Part shown: in pieces, positions 1-8,389 of the stretch
Position numbering within the stretch: position 1 is the first letter of the stretch
How the letters are laid out: the number at the start of each line of letters is the position of its first letter
Source of the DNA: Chryseobacterium foetidum
GTDB taxonomy: Bacteria > Bacteroidota > Bacteroidia > Flavobacteriales > Weeksellaceae
Direction of reading: 5' to 3'
Length of the DNA: 64,000 nucleotides
NCBI RefSeq assembly: GCF_025457425.1
Contig: NZ_JAMXIA010000001.1
Coordinates: 1 to 64,000 of the forward strand
Program-made: the position numbers and the translations under genes
Notes under the pieces: generated by a model
Seen by the model: only the letters and a program-made list of their open reading frames with translations
What the model was told of the DNA's origin: nothing
The model's database searches: none

Positions 1-1455
1 ATGAAAGAAAATTTGATGATGACATGGCAGAATTGCCTTCAGTTTATGAGAGATAATCTCAATGCGGCTGAGGATAATTCTGATCTGAAGAAACTTGAAA
101 AATCCTTCGACTTACTTTTCGACAAAGTGCAGCCGGTTTCTCTGGTTGACAACAATCTTACGTTGATGGTACCGAGTGATTTTTACAAAGAATATATTGA
201 AGATAACTACCTGTCTCTACTTTCTGCTGCCCTGAAGAAAAATATTGGCAAAGGCGTTAAGCTTTGGTATTCTGTGATGGAAAACAAACCCGCAGGTCAG
301 GAAAAACCTGTTACCATGAATATGAAAGGCAAAACCGTTGCTACACCAAAAGTGCAGGAAACGATGCCTCAGGGTTTTTCGGGAAATATCGTTAATCCTT
401 TTGTGGTTCCTGGTATTAAAAAGGTAAACATTGATTCCAATCTGAAATCGGATTTTTCTTTTGATAATTATGTGGAAGGGGAGAGCAATAAATTTGCTTC
501 CACAGTGGCGAAATCTATTGCCAAAAGACCTGGTGCAACGGCTTTCAACCCTTTGTTTTTATATGGAGGTTATGGTGTGGGTAAAACTCACCTTGGTCAG
601 GCAGTTGGTCTTGAAGTGAAAAGCCAGTTTCCGGATAAAGTGGTTTTGTATTTATCTTCAGAGAAATTTATCCAGCAGTTTATTTCGGCTGCGAAAGCTC
701 ATAAACAGACAGAATTCGCCAATTTTTACCAAATGGTGGATGTGTTGATTATCGACGATATTCAGTTTCTTTCAGGAAAATCTGCAACACAGGACAGTTT
801 CTTCCATATTTTTGATTATTTACATCAGAACGGTAAGCAGATTATTCTTACTTCAGATAAAGCTCCGGTGGATATTATGGATATTCAGGACAGAATTGTT
901 TCCCGATTCAAATGGGGACTTTCTGCAGAAATCAAATCTCCGGATCTTGAAACAAGAAAGAAAATTATTGTTGACAAACTAAGCCGCGACGGAATTGTTT
1001 TAACAGACGATATGCTTGATTTTCTTGCATCAGAAGCGAAGACAAACGTTCGTGAACTGATTGGTGTGATCAATTCTGTGATTGCGTATTCTACTATTTA
1101 TAAGTCGGACTTAAGTCTTGAACTTTTAAAGGAAACCATTAATAAAATTGCCGCCAATCAAAAGAAAATCATCAATATTCCTTATATTCAGGAAGTTGTA
1201 TGTGATTATTTTGGAATTAAAAGAGAGCAGCTTTTATCTAAAACCAGAAAAAGAGAAATTGCACTTCCAAGACAGTTGGCAATGTACTTTGCAAAAGAAT
1301 ATACCAACTCTACATTTACCAAAATTGGTGAAGAAATGGGAGGGAAGGACCACTCAACCGTAATGTACGCCTGCGAAACAATTAAAGATGTTTCGAAAAT
1401 TGACAAGGAAGTAAAAAAATATGTAAAAGATCTTACTGAAAGAATCAAACATTAA
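1..1455 (+). CDS. dnaA: Chromosomal replication initiator protein DnaA
   Basis: DnaA binds the origin, forms a helical ATP-dependent oligomer and opens the DNA for helicase loading. The 484-residue protein has the full family layout: an N-terminal partner domain (about 1-85), a linker, an AAA+ domain with Walker A GGYGVGKTH at 189-197 and Walker B VLIIDDIQF with the acidic pair at 252-253, and a C-terminal DNA-binding domain ending in the DnaA signature GGKDHSTVMYACETI (447-461). The length is normal for Bacteroidota. The start is the first base of the window, so its promoter cannot be seen. A hairpin terminator follows the stop. Identification is certain. Confidence 0.99.
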   Translation: MKENLMMTWQNCLQFMRDNLNAAEDNSDLKKLEKSFDLLFDKVQPVSLVDNNLTLMVPSDFYKEYIEDNYLSLLSAALKKNIGKGVKLWYSVMENKPAGQEKPVTMNMKGKTVATPKVQETMPQGFSGNIVNPFVVPGIKKVNIDSNLKSDFSFDNYVEGESNKFASTVAKSIAKRPGATAFNPLFLYGGYGVGKTHLGQAVGLEVKSQFPDKVVLYLSSEKFIQQFISAAKAHKQTEFANFYQMVDVLIIDDIQFLSGKSATQDSFFHIFDYLHQNGKQIILTSDKAPVDIMDIQDRIVSRFKWGLSAEIKSPDLETRKKIIVDKLSRDGIVLTDDMLDFLASEAKTNVRELIGVINSVIAYSTIYKSDLSLELLKETINKIAANQKKIINIPYIQEVVCDYFGIKREQLLSKTRKREIALPRQLAMYFAKEYTNSTFTKIGEEMGGKDHSTVMYACETIKDVSKIDKEVKKYVKDLTERIKH

Positions 1456-1480
1456 GTAAGAATTTTTTTAAATTAATATT

Positions 1481-1519
1481 AAAAATGAAGGATAGATTTA
1501 TTCTTCATTTTTTATTTTT
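1481..1519 (+). terminator. Terminator after dnaA
   Basis: A perfect 10-base-pair stem (AAAAATGAAG at 1481-1490 with CTTCATTTTT at 1503-1512) and a 12-base loop run into a T-rich tail. The tail contains TATTTTTG (1513-1520), which matches the Bacteroidota -7 element TAnnTTTG, so the end of one unit and the start of the next overlap here. Confidence 0.7.
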
Positions 1520-1523
1520 GTAA

Positions 1524-1600
1524 TCTCAAATCTCAAATCTCAAATCTCAAATCTCAAATCTCAAATCTCAAATCTCAAATCTCAAATCTCAAATCTCAAA
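1524..1600 (+). repeat. Eleven tandem copies of the 7-mer TCTCAAA
   Basis: The 77 bases are exactly eleven perfect copies of TCTCAAA. The last base is the A of the ATG of the following gene. The array lies between a -7-like element (TATTTTTG, 1513-1520) and the start codon, so it would make up nearly the whole 5' leader. Perfect heptamers are prone to copy-number change by slippage; each change would alter leader length by 7 bases without touching the reading frame. Confidence 0.95.
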
Positions 1601-2073
1601 TGAAAATATTAATGGTCTGTCTCGGAAATATCTGCCGAAGCCCGCTTGCTGAAGGAATTTTAAAATCTAAACTTCCTTCAAATTTCACAGTTGATTCTGC
1701 CGGAACTATCAATATGCATGAAGGCAATGCTCCCGATAAAAGATCTGTGGAAGTGGCTGTGAAAAACGGTTTAAATATTTCAAAACAGCGTTCAAGACAT
1801 TTCCAGTCTCAAGATTTAGATGAGTACGACAGAATTTTCTGCATGGATAAAAATAATCTGAGAGATGTTTTATCTTTAGCTGAAAGTGATGAGCAGAGAC
1901 AAAAAGTTTCGCTATTGATGAATGATTTAAATTTAAAACAGCATCCCCACGAAGTTCCTGATCCATACTGGAGCGGCTCCGAAGGTTTTGATCAGGTGTA
2001 CAGACAAATTGATGAAGCCTGTGAAATCATCGCAGAAAATCTTCTAAAAGAATCTTTTAAAATTAAACCTTAA
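1600..2073 (+). CDS. Low-molecular-weight protein tyrosine phosphatase
   Basis: A cytoplasmic cysteine phosphatase of 157 residues that removes phosphate from tyrosine (the family also includes arsenate reductases and Wzb-type regulators of polysaccharide export). The P-loop CLGNICRS is seen with nucleophile Cys7 and Arg13, and the general-acid loop VPDPYW with Asp121 near the C-terminus. The DSAGT segment and length fit the family. The start codon is fused to the end of the heptamer array. No capsule or tyrosine-kinase gene lies nearby, so the substrate is unknown. The next gene starts 33 bases downstream on the same strand and may be co-transcribed. Confidence 0.93.
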   Translation: MKILMVCLGNICRSPLAEGILKSKLPSNFTVDSAGTINMHEGNAPDKRSVEVAVKNGLNISKQRSRHFQSQDLDEYDRIFCMDKNNLRDVLSLAESDEQRQKVSLLMNDLNLKQHPHEVPDPYWSGSEGFDQVYRQIDEACEIIAENLLKESFKIKP

Positions 2074-2106
2074 TTTCAGCCTTAAACTAAATCTCAACCT
2101 AACAAA

Positions 2107-2805
2107 ATGCTTTTTTTACTTCCAGCTTATCTTTCAGAAAATACCTCTATAACTAACTTTTCTCCCGTGATTAAAGAGTACATCATGCAGACCGATTACT
2201 TTTTTGTTGAAAACGAGAAGACTGCCAGAAAAGTAGTTAAGTTTTTCGCACCCGAAAAAAAGCAGGCAGATCTAAAACTGTTTTTGCTTGATAAATACAC
2301 AGAAAATGCTGATATCAAGGAAGCTCAGACCCTGATGCTGAAAGGTCAGGATTTTGGTTTATTGTCTGAAGCGGGTTTGCCCTGTATCGCTGATCCGGGG
2401 AATCTCATGGTAAAATGGTGTCATGAAAAAAATATTCAGGTGGTGCCAATTTCAGGGCCATCTTCGATTATTTTAGCTTTGATTTCAAGTGGATTTAACG
2501 GGCAGGAATTTACTTTCAACGGATATCTTCCCATCGATAAAGCAGAAAAGAAAAGACAGATTCTTCATTTGGAAAATCTGGTTCAGAAAACGGGTTATTC
2601 ACAGATTTTTATGGAAACACCTTACAGAAATAACCAGCTTGTTGAAGATCTTTTAAAATTTCTTCCAGCAAATACAAAGCTTTGCATCGCTGCCAATATC
2701 AACGATCCGGAAACTGAATTTATCAAAACAAAAACCATCAAAGACTGGCAAAAGCAAAAGCCTGAACTTCATAAAATTCCTGCAGTATTTGTATTAGGAA
2801 AGTAA
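2107..2805 (+). CDS. RsmI-like SAM-dependent methyltransferase (tetrapyrrole methylase fold)
   Basis: The 232-residue protein belongs to the tetrapyrrole/corrin methylase family, and its best relatives by motif are RsmI enzymes, which 2'-O-methylate C1402 of 16S rRNA. Seen motifs are SEAGLPCIADPG (87-98), matching the RsmI SDAGTPxISDPG segment, and GPSS (117-120) followed by FNGYLP. It is shorter than typical RsmI (about 280 residues) at both ends, so it may be a Bacteroidota-specific paralogue and not the C1402 enzyme itself. It probably shares a transcript with the upstream phosphatase. Confidence 0.85.
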   Translation: MLFLLPAYLSENTSITNFSPVIKEYIMQTDYFFVENEKTARKVVKFFAPEKKQADLKLFLLDKYTENADIKEAQTLMLKGQDFGLLSEAGLPCIADPGNLMVKWCHEKNIQVVPISGPSSIILALISSGFNGQEFTFNGYLPIDKAEKKRQILHLENLVQKTGYSQIFMETPYRNNQLVEDLLKFLPANTKLCIAANINDPETEFIKTKTIKDWQKQKPELHKIPAVFVLGK

Positions 2806-2954
2806 TTAAGAATCTCATAAATGGAGCAGGTTGATTGTGTAATTTTTGAAAGACTATTTTATATAAATTATCTTATTTATTATTTAACACCTCATTAACA
2901 CACCCTTTGCATCATTCTTGTCAATACATAATTATAACATCAAAAAAATAAAAT

Positions 2955-3332
2955 ATGTCTGACAAAAAATTAGCTGGTCTGTGGATCGATATGCAAAAGG
3001 CGGTAGTGGTAAAAAATCATGATGCTCAGAATGCATTTAAATTCTTTCTCTGCAGTCCGGTAAAAGCGATTATCCAACACGGAAACTCAAGTGAAAATGC
3101 AGGAAACAATGCTGAACAAACCAATAAGGTTAAATTCTTCAAGGAAGTTGAGCATTTGCTAACCAATTCAGAAGAAGTATTGATCACAGGTCCGGGAACG
3201 ATTCAGGAAGAACTGAAAAAACATCTTCACGACACTGCACAGTTTAAAGATTTAAAAATCACTCTTGAAACTTCACAGCAAATGTCTGATGAGCAGGTTT
3301 TAGAGACGGTAAAGACACATTTTAATGCTTAA
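2955..3332 (+). CDS. Small conserved-looking protein, weakly like the C-terminal domain of eRF1-type proteins
   Basis: I do not recognise this 125-residue cytoplasmic protein with confidence. The N-terminus (LAGLWIDMQKAVVV) and the segment LITGPGTIQEELKKHL (about 76-91) followed by a DEQVLETVK tail resemble bacterial eRF1-domain-like proteins, in which a GPG motif precedes a helix. No signal peptide or membrane segment is present. It stands alone, 149 bases after the methylase, and ends in a terminator at 3356-3388. A ribosome-related role is only a guess. Confidence 0.6.
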   Translation: MSDKKLAGLWIDMQKAVVVKNHDAQNAFKFFLCSPVKAIIQHGNSSENAGNNAEQTNKVKFFKEVEHLLTNSEEVLITGPGTIQEELKKHLHDTAQFKDLKITLETSQQMSDEQVLETVKTHFNA

Positions 3333-3355
3333 TTAAATTGTTATTGCAAAGGAAT

Positions 3356-3388
3356 CATCCGAGTACCAAAAGTATTTGGATGTTTTTT
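3356..3388 (+). terminator. Terminator after the small eRF1-like protein
   Basis: CATCCGAGTAC (3356-3366) pairs with GTATTTGGATG (3372-3382), eleven pairs including two G-U, with a 5-base loop and a following T-run. It separates two convergent genes. Confidence 0.7.
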
Positions 3389-3393
3389 TATGT

Positions 3394-4286
3394 TTATTTT
3401 TTATTTTTTCTGCTCCACCATTTTCTCCAAATTACAATTCCTATCGGAACAAGGATAAGTAATGGCCAAAGAGAAATTACACCTAAAAGAAGTGCGACTA
3501 AACCATTCCATCCTTCAGTTAAAGAATCGGCAAATCGGCTTCCAAAACCGACTTTGGAAGTGGTGGAAGATCTTACTTTTTCTTTAAAAAGCGTGAGATT
3601 GAGCGTGCTGTATTTCACACGGTCATCGATAAATTTTAATCGGCCTTCGGATACATCAATTTCATCCTCAAGAGTGCGGATGTTTTCCTGAATTTCAAGC
3701 ATATCACTTGTAGATTTCGCACTTTTAAGCATATCCCTGTACTTTTCAAGGTAAATCTTTTTATTTTCAAGTTTAATGGAAATATCGACATATTCTTCCG
3801 TAACGTCATCAGAATAAATATTTTTTGCGGTCACCGTTCCAAAACCATCTGAAAAAGAATTGATTAATGATTCAAATTGTTGGTGGGGAACCCTGATCGT
3901 AAACTCCATCTCGTCCCGCATATCGCTGTTTCGGAAAGTTTCTTTCTGAATGTAAGCCTGATTCTTTTTAACGATGGACTGGATCTGGCTTTGGGATTTT
4001 ATAATATCTCCGACCTGAACAGTCATCTCCCCATTTTTAATAATTTTTTTCGCAATTGAATTGACTTTGGGAAGCGGTTGTGATTCTATAGCTTTATCTT
4101 CTGATGCCCGTCACTGCTTGCCGCCGCAGCATCCCTTTGAGGAGCAAAATTTGCGGTGGCACTTGCAGGCATATCCTTGATTTCTTCAAGATTAACTTCT
4201 ACTATCTGTTCTTCCTGCGGCTCACCTTCATTTTTACTACAGGATACGAGGGTTGTAAATGCGATTGCAATAAATATTTTTTTCAT
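3394..4286 (-). pseudogene. DUF4349 lipoprotein, interrupted by a one-base frameshift
   Basis: Two adjacent reading frames on the minus strand make one DUF4349 protein. The first (4286-4086) starts MKKIFIAIAFTTLVSC, a lipoprotein signal with lipid-accepting Cys16, and stops just after a frame change. The second continues in another frame from about 4106: ASEDKAIESQPLPK, then KKIIKNGEMTVQVGDI, a typical DUF4349 core, coiled-coil region, and a C-terminal membrane segment (WPLLILVPIGIVIW) with a basic tail. The open length of 893 bases becomes 298 codons if one base is added, so a single loss in the run of three C at 4107-4109 (GGG on the coding strand) explains it. It may be a true lesion, a phase-variable site or a sequencing error. 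A downstream ATG at 4026 opens the second frame but lacks the lipoprotein signal. Confidence 0.8.
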
Positions 4287-4357
4287 TTTAAAATTTTTGT
4301 AACTTTTAATAAGATGTTCTATTCAATATTACGAATTTGTTTTCATATTTTTAAAAC

Positions 4358-5422
4358 ATGAAAAGATATCTTCACGCCTTTTTGTTTTTGCCCATTATCA
4401 GTTTTGCTCAAACTCCGGAACTGACCGATGAAATGGCTGTCAAACTATCCGAAAAACCGCTTCACTGCATTAATCAGGAGTATCCTAATAAAACAGCTCA
4501 CATTATTAATAATGCTGGTGAAGTTTCACTCAGTCCGAAAGATCTGCATCCCAGTTTTTATGGTTGCTTCGATTGGCATTCGTCTGTTCATGGGCATTGG
4601 ATGTTGGTTAGGCTATTAAAAACAAAACCCAGTCTGTCGGTTTCCAAAGAGATTGAAAAGATTTTAGACAATTCATTTAAAAAAGAAAATCTCCAAACCG
4701 AAGCAGATTATTTTACAAAATATCAACTGACAACCACTTTCGAGCGAACTTACGGCTGGGCCTGGCTGTTGAAACTCGATGAAGAACTGATGACGTGGAA
4801 TCATCCGAAAGCAAAAATCTGGCATGAGAATTTAAAACCTTTAACAGATAGAATTCTCAATTCATGGAAAACTTATCTGCCGAAACAAACCTATCCAAAC
4901 CGAACGGGCGTTCATCCGAACACCGCATTCGCAATGGTTTTCGCACTGGATTGGGCGAGAGCGGCAAAAGATAAAGAATTTGAAAATCAACTGACTGAAA
5001 AAGCAAAATATTTTTATCTAAACAATACAAAAACGCCTGCGTATCTCGAGCCGGACGGTTCAGATTTCTTTTCGCCAAGTCTTGAAATTGCTGATTTAAT
5101 GCGGAGAATTCTTCCGCAAAAAGAATTTGTAAAATGGCTTGATAACTTTTATGAAAAAAGAAGTCTGGAAAACATTGAAAAAATTCCTGTGGTCAGTGAT
5201 TTGAGCGATTATCAAACTGTTCATCTCGTTGGTTTATCTTTCACAAAAGCATGGTGCATGAAGGGAATCGCAAAATCTCTTCCCGACAGTCATCCGCTAA
5301 AAAAAGAATTCCAAAAAACGGCAACCATCTTTTTAAACAATGGACTTCCATTATTATTTCAGGGAAATTACGGCGGAGATCATTGGCTGGCAAGCTTTGC
5401 AGTGTATGCTCTGGAAGATTGA
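4358..5422 (+). CDS. DUF2891 family secreted protein
   Basis: The 354-residue protein has a Sec signal peptide (MKRYLHAFLFLPIISFAQ) and a long alpha-helical, Trp-rich domain with motifs HPSFYGCFDWHSSVHGHW and TTFERTYGWAWLLKLDEEL, which I recognise as DUF2891. The family has an all-alpha toroid look reminiscent of carbohydrate-active proteins, but its function is unknown. It is divergent from the broken DUF4349 gene, sharing a 71-base intergenic region. No operon partner follows on the same strand. Confidence 0.85.
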   Translation: MKRYLHAFLFLPIISFAQTPELTDEMAVKLSEKPLHCINQEYPNKTAHIINNAGEVSLSPKDLHPSFYGCFDWHSSVHGHWMLVRLLKTKPSLSVSKEIEKILDNSFKKENLQTEADYFTKYQLTTTFERTYGWAWLLKLDEELMTWNHPKAKIWHENLKPLTDRILNSWKTYLPKQTYPNRTGVHPNTAFAMVFALDWARAAKDKEFENQLTEKAKYFYLNNTKTPAYLEPDGSDFFSPSLEIADLMRRILPQKEFVKWLDNFYEKRSLENIEKIPVVSDLSDYQTVHLVGLSFTKAWCMKGIAKSLPDSHPLKKEFQKTATIFLNNGLPLLFQGNYGGDHWLASFAVYALED

Positions 5423-5564
5423 TATTTGATTTAAATTAATTAAGAATTCTATTCTTAAATCATAGTATTATGTTATTAAGCGAAACGCCATTGTTTATCT
5501 TGAAAATACGCACAACACTTTTAAAAAATCTTTGTCTAACCTTGCGTTTAAGAAGAAATTAAAA

Positions 5565-6038
5565 TCAATATCTAATCCCCAATTTTTTCAAAATAAAACT
5601 CAACAACCAAATAGGTCCAATTAAAAGAAACTGTAAGTCTTTGAGAAATGAAGGTTTTTTGCCCTCAATTTTGTGTCCTACAAACTGTAAGATCCATGTG
5701 ATAATAAAAACTGCAAGGTAAATCATCCACGATTTTCCGCCGATGTGGATATTCACAGCATACGCCAGATGTTCCATCAAAAGCATTGCAAAAATCATGA
5801 TGAAACCAATTAATAAAGAAAGTCTGAGATAAAATAAAGTCACCAGAATTACAGCAATTAAACTTACCAAACTGATGCATCCAAAATATGGCGCACAGAA
5901 ATGTGGGGAAGGAATCAGTGAAGTAAATCCTAAAATAGTCCAAAAGATAAGCGGAACACAGATCCAGTGAATCAACTTGTTGGTGGAGTTTCTGTGACTT
6001 TCGGCGTATTCTGCGAAAAGCAAATCGATCTTTCTCAT
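5565..6038 (-). CDS. Mpo1-like / DUF962 membrane protein
   Basis: A 157-residue inner-membrane protein with about four hydrophobic segments. The N-terminus MRKIDLLFAEYAESHRNSTN followed by KLIHWICVPLIFWTILGF, and later EHLAYA and QFVGHKIEGKKPSF, fit the DUF962/Mpo1 family, whose yeast member is a 2-hydroxy fatty acid dioxygenase in lipid alpha-oxidation. The conserved His residues of the family (N-S-T-N-K-L-I-H and V-G-H) are present. The bacterial function is inferred only. Its 5' end lies 69 bases from the divergent araC-type gene. Confidence 0.85.
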   Translation of the reverse strand: MRKIDLLFAEYAESHRNSTNKLIHWICVPLIFWTILGFTSLIPSPHFCAPYFGCISLVSLIAVILVTLFYLRLSLLIGFIMIFAMLLMEHLAYAVNIHIGGKSWMIYLAVFIITWILQFVGHKIEGKKPSFLKDLQFLLIGPIWLLSFILKKLGIRY

Positions 6039-6072
6039 GGTTATGAATTTGGGTGTACTAAAATAATAAATT

Positions 6073-6103
6073 TTTGCAATCGAAAACAGATTGTTTACAT
6101 TTG
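6073..6103 (+). promoter_or_regulatory. Promoter of the araC-type gene
   Basis: TTTG (6073-6076), 19 bases, then TACATTTG (6096-6103) is an excellent match to the Bacteroidota -33/-7 promoter. The ATG begins only five bases after the last G, so the transcript would be leaderless or nearly so. Confidence 0.7.
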
Positions 6104-6107
6104 CCTT

Positions 6108-6953
6108 ATGTCTGCTTTAGAAAAATTCGGGGTTGAGATTTTTACGCAACACAATATCTTTGAAAGAATCTCTGCCGACAAACCTTTCCGTCCCGATAAT
6201 CCTGCTTTTATCTTTATCAGAAGCGGTTCTATTAAACTGCGACAGCATTTCAGCGACCTCGAGCTGTCTGCGAATATGTTTATGGTGACCGACCCGCAGA
6301 CGGTTTATGAGCTGATTTCCGTGAGCGATGATTTTCAGTCGAGGATGGTTTCTTACAAACGGGAATTTATTTCGGCTTTGTCGTTGAAATTCAACAGATT
6401 GATTACATATCGTTATTTCCGTCAGCAGATGAATGTGGGAGTTCCTTTTCATCAGGATGATATGGATGTGGTCTGGAAAAGCGTCAATTTTTTAAAATAC
6501 ATTCTCGATTCTCAGACGGAGATGACCTACAAAAAAGAAATGGTGGAGCATCTTTTCTCGGTTTTCTGTTATCAAATGGCTGGAATTATTTCCAGTGAAG
6601 ACAGCAATTCGATGAATCAAATGTCGAGACAGGAAGAAATTGTTTTCGTTTTTCTCAATGATTTGGCTTCCCATCATCATAATAACAGAACGGTAGAATT
6701 CTATGCCGAGCGACAGTCGATTACAACCAGACATCTTTCATCAGTTGTAAAGACCATTACGGGAAAGTCGGCAAGTCAGATTATTGCTTTAATTGTAATC
6801 AATGAGGCTAAAGTATTATTAAACTCTTCTAAAAAGCCTGTTTCAGAGATTTCTGCAATTCTTGGATTCAGCGACCAATATTCGTTTTCCCACTTTTTTA
6901 AGAAACATCTGGATGTAAGTCCGTCACAGTACCGTCATCAGTTCGAAAGCTAG
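6108..6953 (+). CDS. AraC family transcriptional regulator, probable efflux regulator
   Basis: A 281-residue one-component regulator. The N-terminal part (about 1-150) looks like a cupin-type sensor and the C-terminal 100 residues hold the two AraC helix-turn-helix motifs (FYAERQSITTRHLSSVVKTITG and ISAILGFSDQYSFSHFFKKHLDVSPSQYR). The open frame extends upstream to 5967, but that part overlaps the divergent Mpo1 gene, so I start at ATG 6108, right behind the promoter. It directly precedes a TolC-HlyD-MFS set on the same strand, so it most likely controls that efflux pump; the effector is unknown. Confidence 0.9.
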   Translation: MSALEKFGVEIFTQHNIFERISADKPFRPDNPAFIFIRSGSIKLRQHFSDLELSANMFMVTDPQTVYELISVSDDFQSRMVSYKREFISALSLKFNRLITYRYFRQQMNVGVPFHQDDMDVVWKSVNFLKYILDSQTEMTYKKEMVEHLFSVFCYQMAGIISSEDSNSMNQMSRQEEIVFVFLNDLASHHHNNRTVEFYAERQSITTRHLSSVVKTITGKSASQIIALIVINEAKVLLNSSKKPVSEISAILGFSDQYSFSHFFKKHLDVSPSQYRHQFES

Positions 6954-6978
6954 AATCCTACATTTGAACATCTTTTTC

Positions 6979-7022
6979 CAAATATCAAACATTTGTTTGA
7001 CTTTGCATCTGTTGTAACTTTG
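6979..7022 (+). promoter_or_regulatory. Promoter and candidate operator of the efflux genes
   Basis: TTTG (6992-6995), 19 bases, then TAACTTTG (7015-7022) forms a good Bacteroidota promoter 20 bases before the tolC-type start. An inverted repeat CAAAT-N7-ATTTG (6979-6995) covers the -33 element, where a regulator could block or recruit polymerase. That the upstream AraC protein binds it is inference. Confidence 0.6.
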
Positions 7023-7041
7023 CTTCGTAAAACAAGGTAAA

Positions 7042-8352
7042 ATGACAAAGAATATAAAAACAGCACTATCACTCGTGATGGCTATCTTTCCTGCGCTGTT
7101 TTTTTCACAGGAAATAAAACAGATGACAGCAAATGAAGTTGCCGAACTGGCACTTCAGAACCACTATCAGCTAAAAGTTTCAGCTCAGAATATCAATATT
7201 GCCAAACAGCAGACCGATATCACCAAACTTCAGAAACTCCCTTCCATCACAGCTTCTACAACTCAATTTTATTTGGGAAACGTTGCGGCAATCGACAAAG
7301 ACTTTTCCAATTCAACAGCTATTCCGATGCCTCACTATGGAAGTACGTACGGCGTTCAGGCAACACAATTGATTTTCAAAGGCGGATTGGTGAATAAATC
7401 TATCGAACTTGCAGGACTTCGTGAACAGCTTTCGGAACTCGATTTAGAAAAAAATCAGCAGGACGTTAAATTTTTAGTGATATCCAATTATCTGGACGTT
7501 TATAAAATCATCAACCAGCAATCGGTTTTTGAAAATAACAAAAAACTGGCTCAGCAACGGTTAAAAAACATCAACGATTTCTACAAACAGGGAATGGTGA
7601 CCAGAAACGAAGTTATCCGTGGTGAACTGGCCATCAAAAATATTGACCAAAGCATTCTCACTTTAGCCAACAACCGAAAAATCCTTAATTATAATTTAAA
7701 TATCGGTTTGGGTTTACCTGCTGATACGGAAATTATTCCGGTTGAAAATTTGGAAAATAAAGAAATTGGAATCGGGATGGATTATTATTTAAATCTCGCT
7801 CACGACAGCAATCCACAACTGAAATCTGCAGAAACCAACATCGGTGTTGCCGATAAAAATATCGAAATCATAAAAACCGACAGAATGCCAACGCTTTCCG
7901 GTTTCGGTGGATATAGTCTTCAACGACCGATTACCAATAGAAATCCTGTTCTGGATATGTATGCAAGTGGTTGGCAAGGTGGAATTTCGTTAAGCTACAA
8001 CATCGATAATTTATATAAAACCAAAGAAAGAGTAAAGCTTGGTGAATTTCAAAAAACTCAGGCCAATGATGTTTTCACTCTAACTCAACAAAATGTTGAT
8101 ATGAATGTAAACGCTTCATACGTCAAATATCAGGAAGCAATCCAGCAGGCCGATATTTTAAATGATGCGAAAAGACTGGCGGAAGAAAACTATAAAATCA
8201 CCGAAGCGAAATACCTCAATCAATTGGCGGTACAGGCAGAAATGATTGATGCGCAAAACCAGAAACTTCAGTCTGAACTGGATTTTGCGAATGCGGAAAT
8301 CAATGTGCTGTATCAATATTACAATTTATTGAAATCAACGGGAACGCTTTAA
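7042..8352 (+). CDS. TolC family outer-membrane efflux protein
   Basis: A 436-residue outer-membrane channel. It has a signal peptide (residues 1-22, ending FFSQ), then the OEP-type helical hairpin repeats with many Gln/Asn and coiled-coil stretches (for example EVAELALQNHYQLKVSAQNINIAKQ and the matching second half LNLAHDSNPQLKSAETNIGVADKN). Such proteins trimerise and span outer membrane and periplasm. It is first in the row tolC-hlyD-MFS, consistent with a tripartite EmrAB-TolC-like drug exporter. The gap of about 300 bases to the next gene holds an inverted-repeat element. Confidence 0.93.
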   Translation: MTKNIKTALSLVMAIFPALFFSQEIKQMTANEVAELALQNHYQLKVSAQNINIAKQQTDITKLQKLPSITASTTQFYLGNVAAIDKDFSNSTAIPMPHYGSTYGVQATQLIFKGGLVNKSIELAGLREQLSELDLEKNQQDVKFLVISNYLDVYKIINQQSVFENNKKLAQQRLKNINDFYKQGMVTRNEVIRGELAIKNIDQSILTLANNRKILNYNLNIGLGLPADTEIIPVENLENKEIGIGMDYYLNLAHDSNPQLKSAETNIGVADKNIEIIKTDRMPTLSGFGGYSLQRPITNRNPVLDMYASGWQGGISLSYNIDNLYKTKERVKLGEFQKTQANDVFTLTQQNVDMNVNASYVKYQEAIQQADILNDAKRLAEENYKITEAKYLNQLAVQAEMIDAQNQKLQSELDFANAEINVLYQYYNLLKSTGTL

Positions 8353-8389
8353 TAATTTAAACATTTTAAATGCGCTAAAATTTATTTTA

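Noticed and set aside
1..1600. Possible origin of replication with DnaA boxes around dnaA
   Set aside because: I found no TTATCCACA-like box cluster in or after dnaA; the upstream side is outside the window.
5967..6107. N-terminal extension of the AraC regulator
   Set aside because: It overlaps the divergent Mpo1 gene, and the promoter lies inside it, so the start at 6108 is better.
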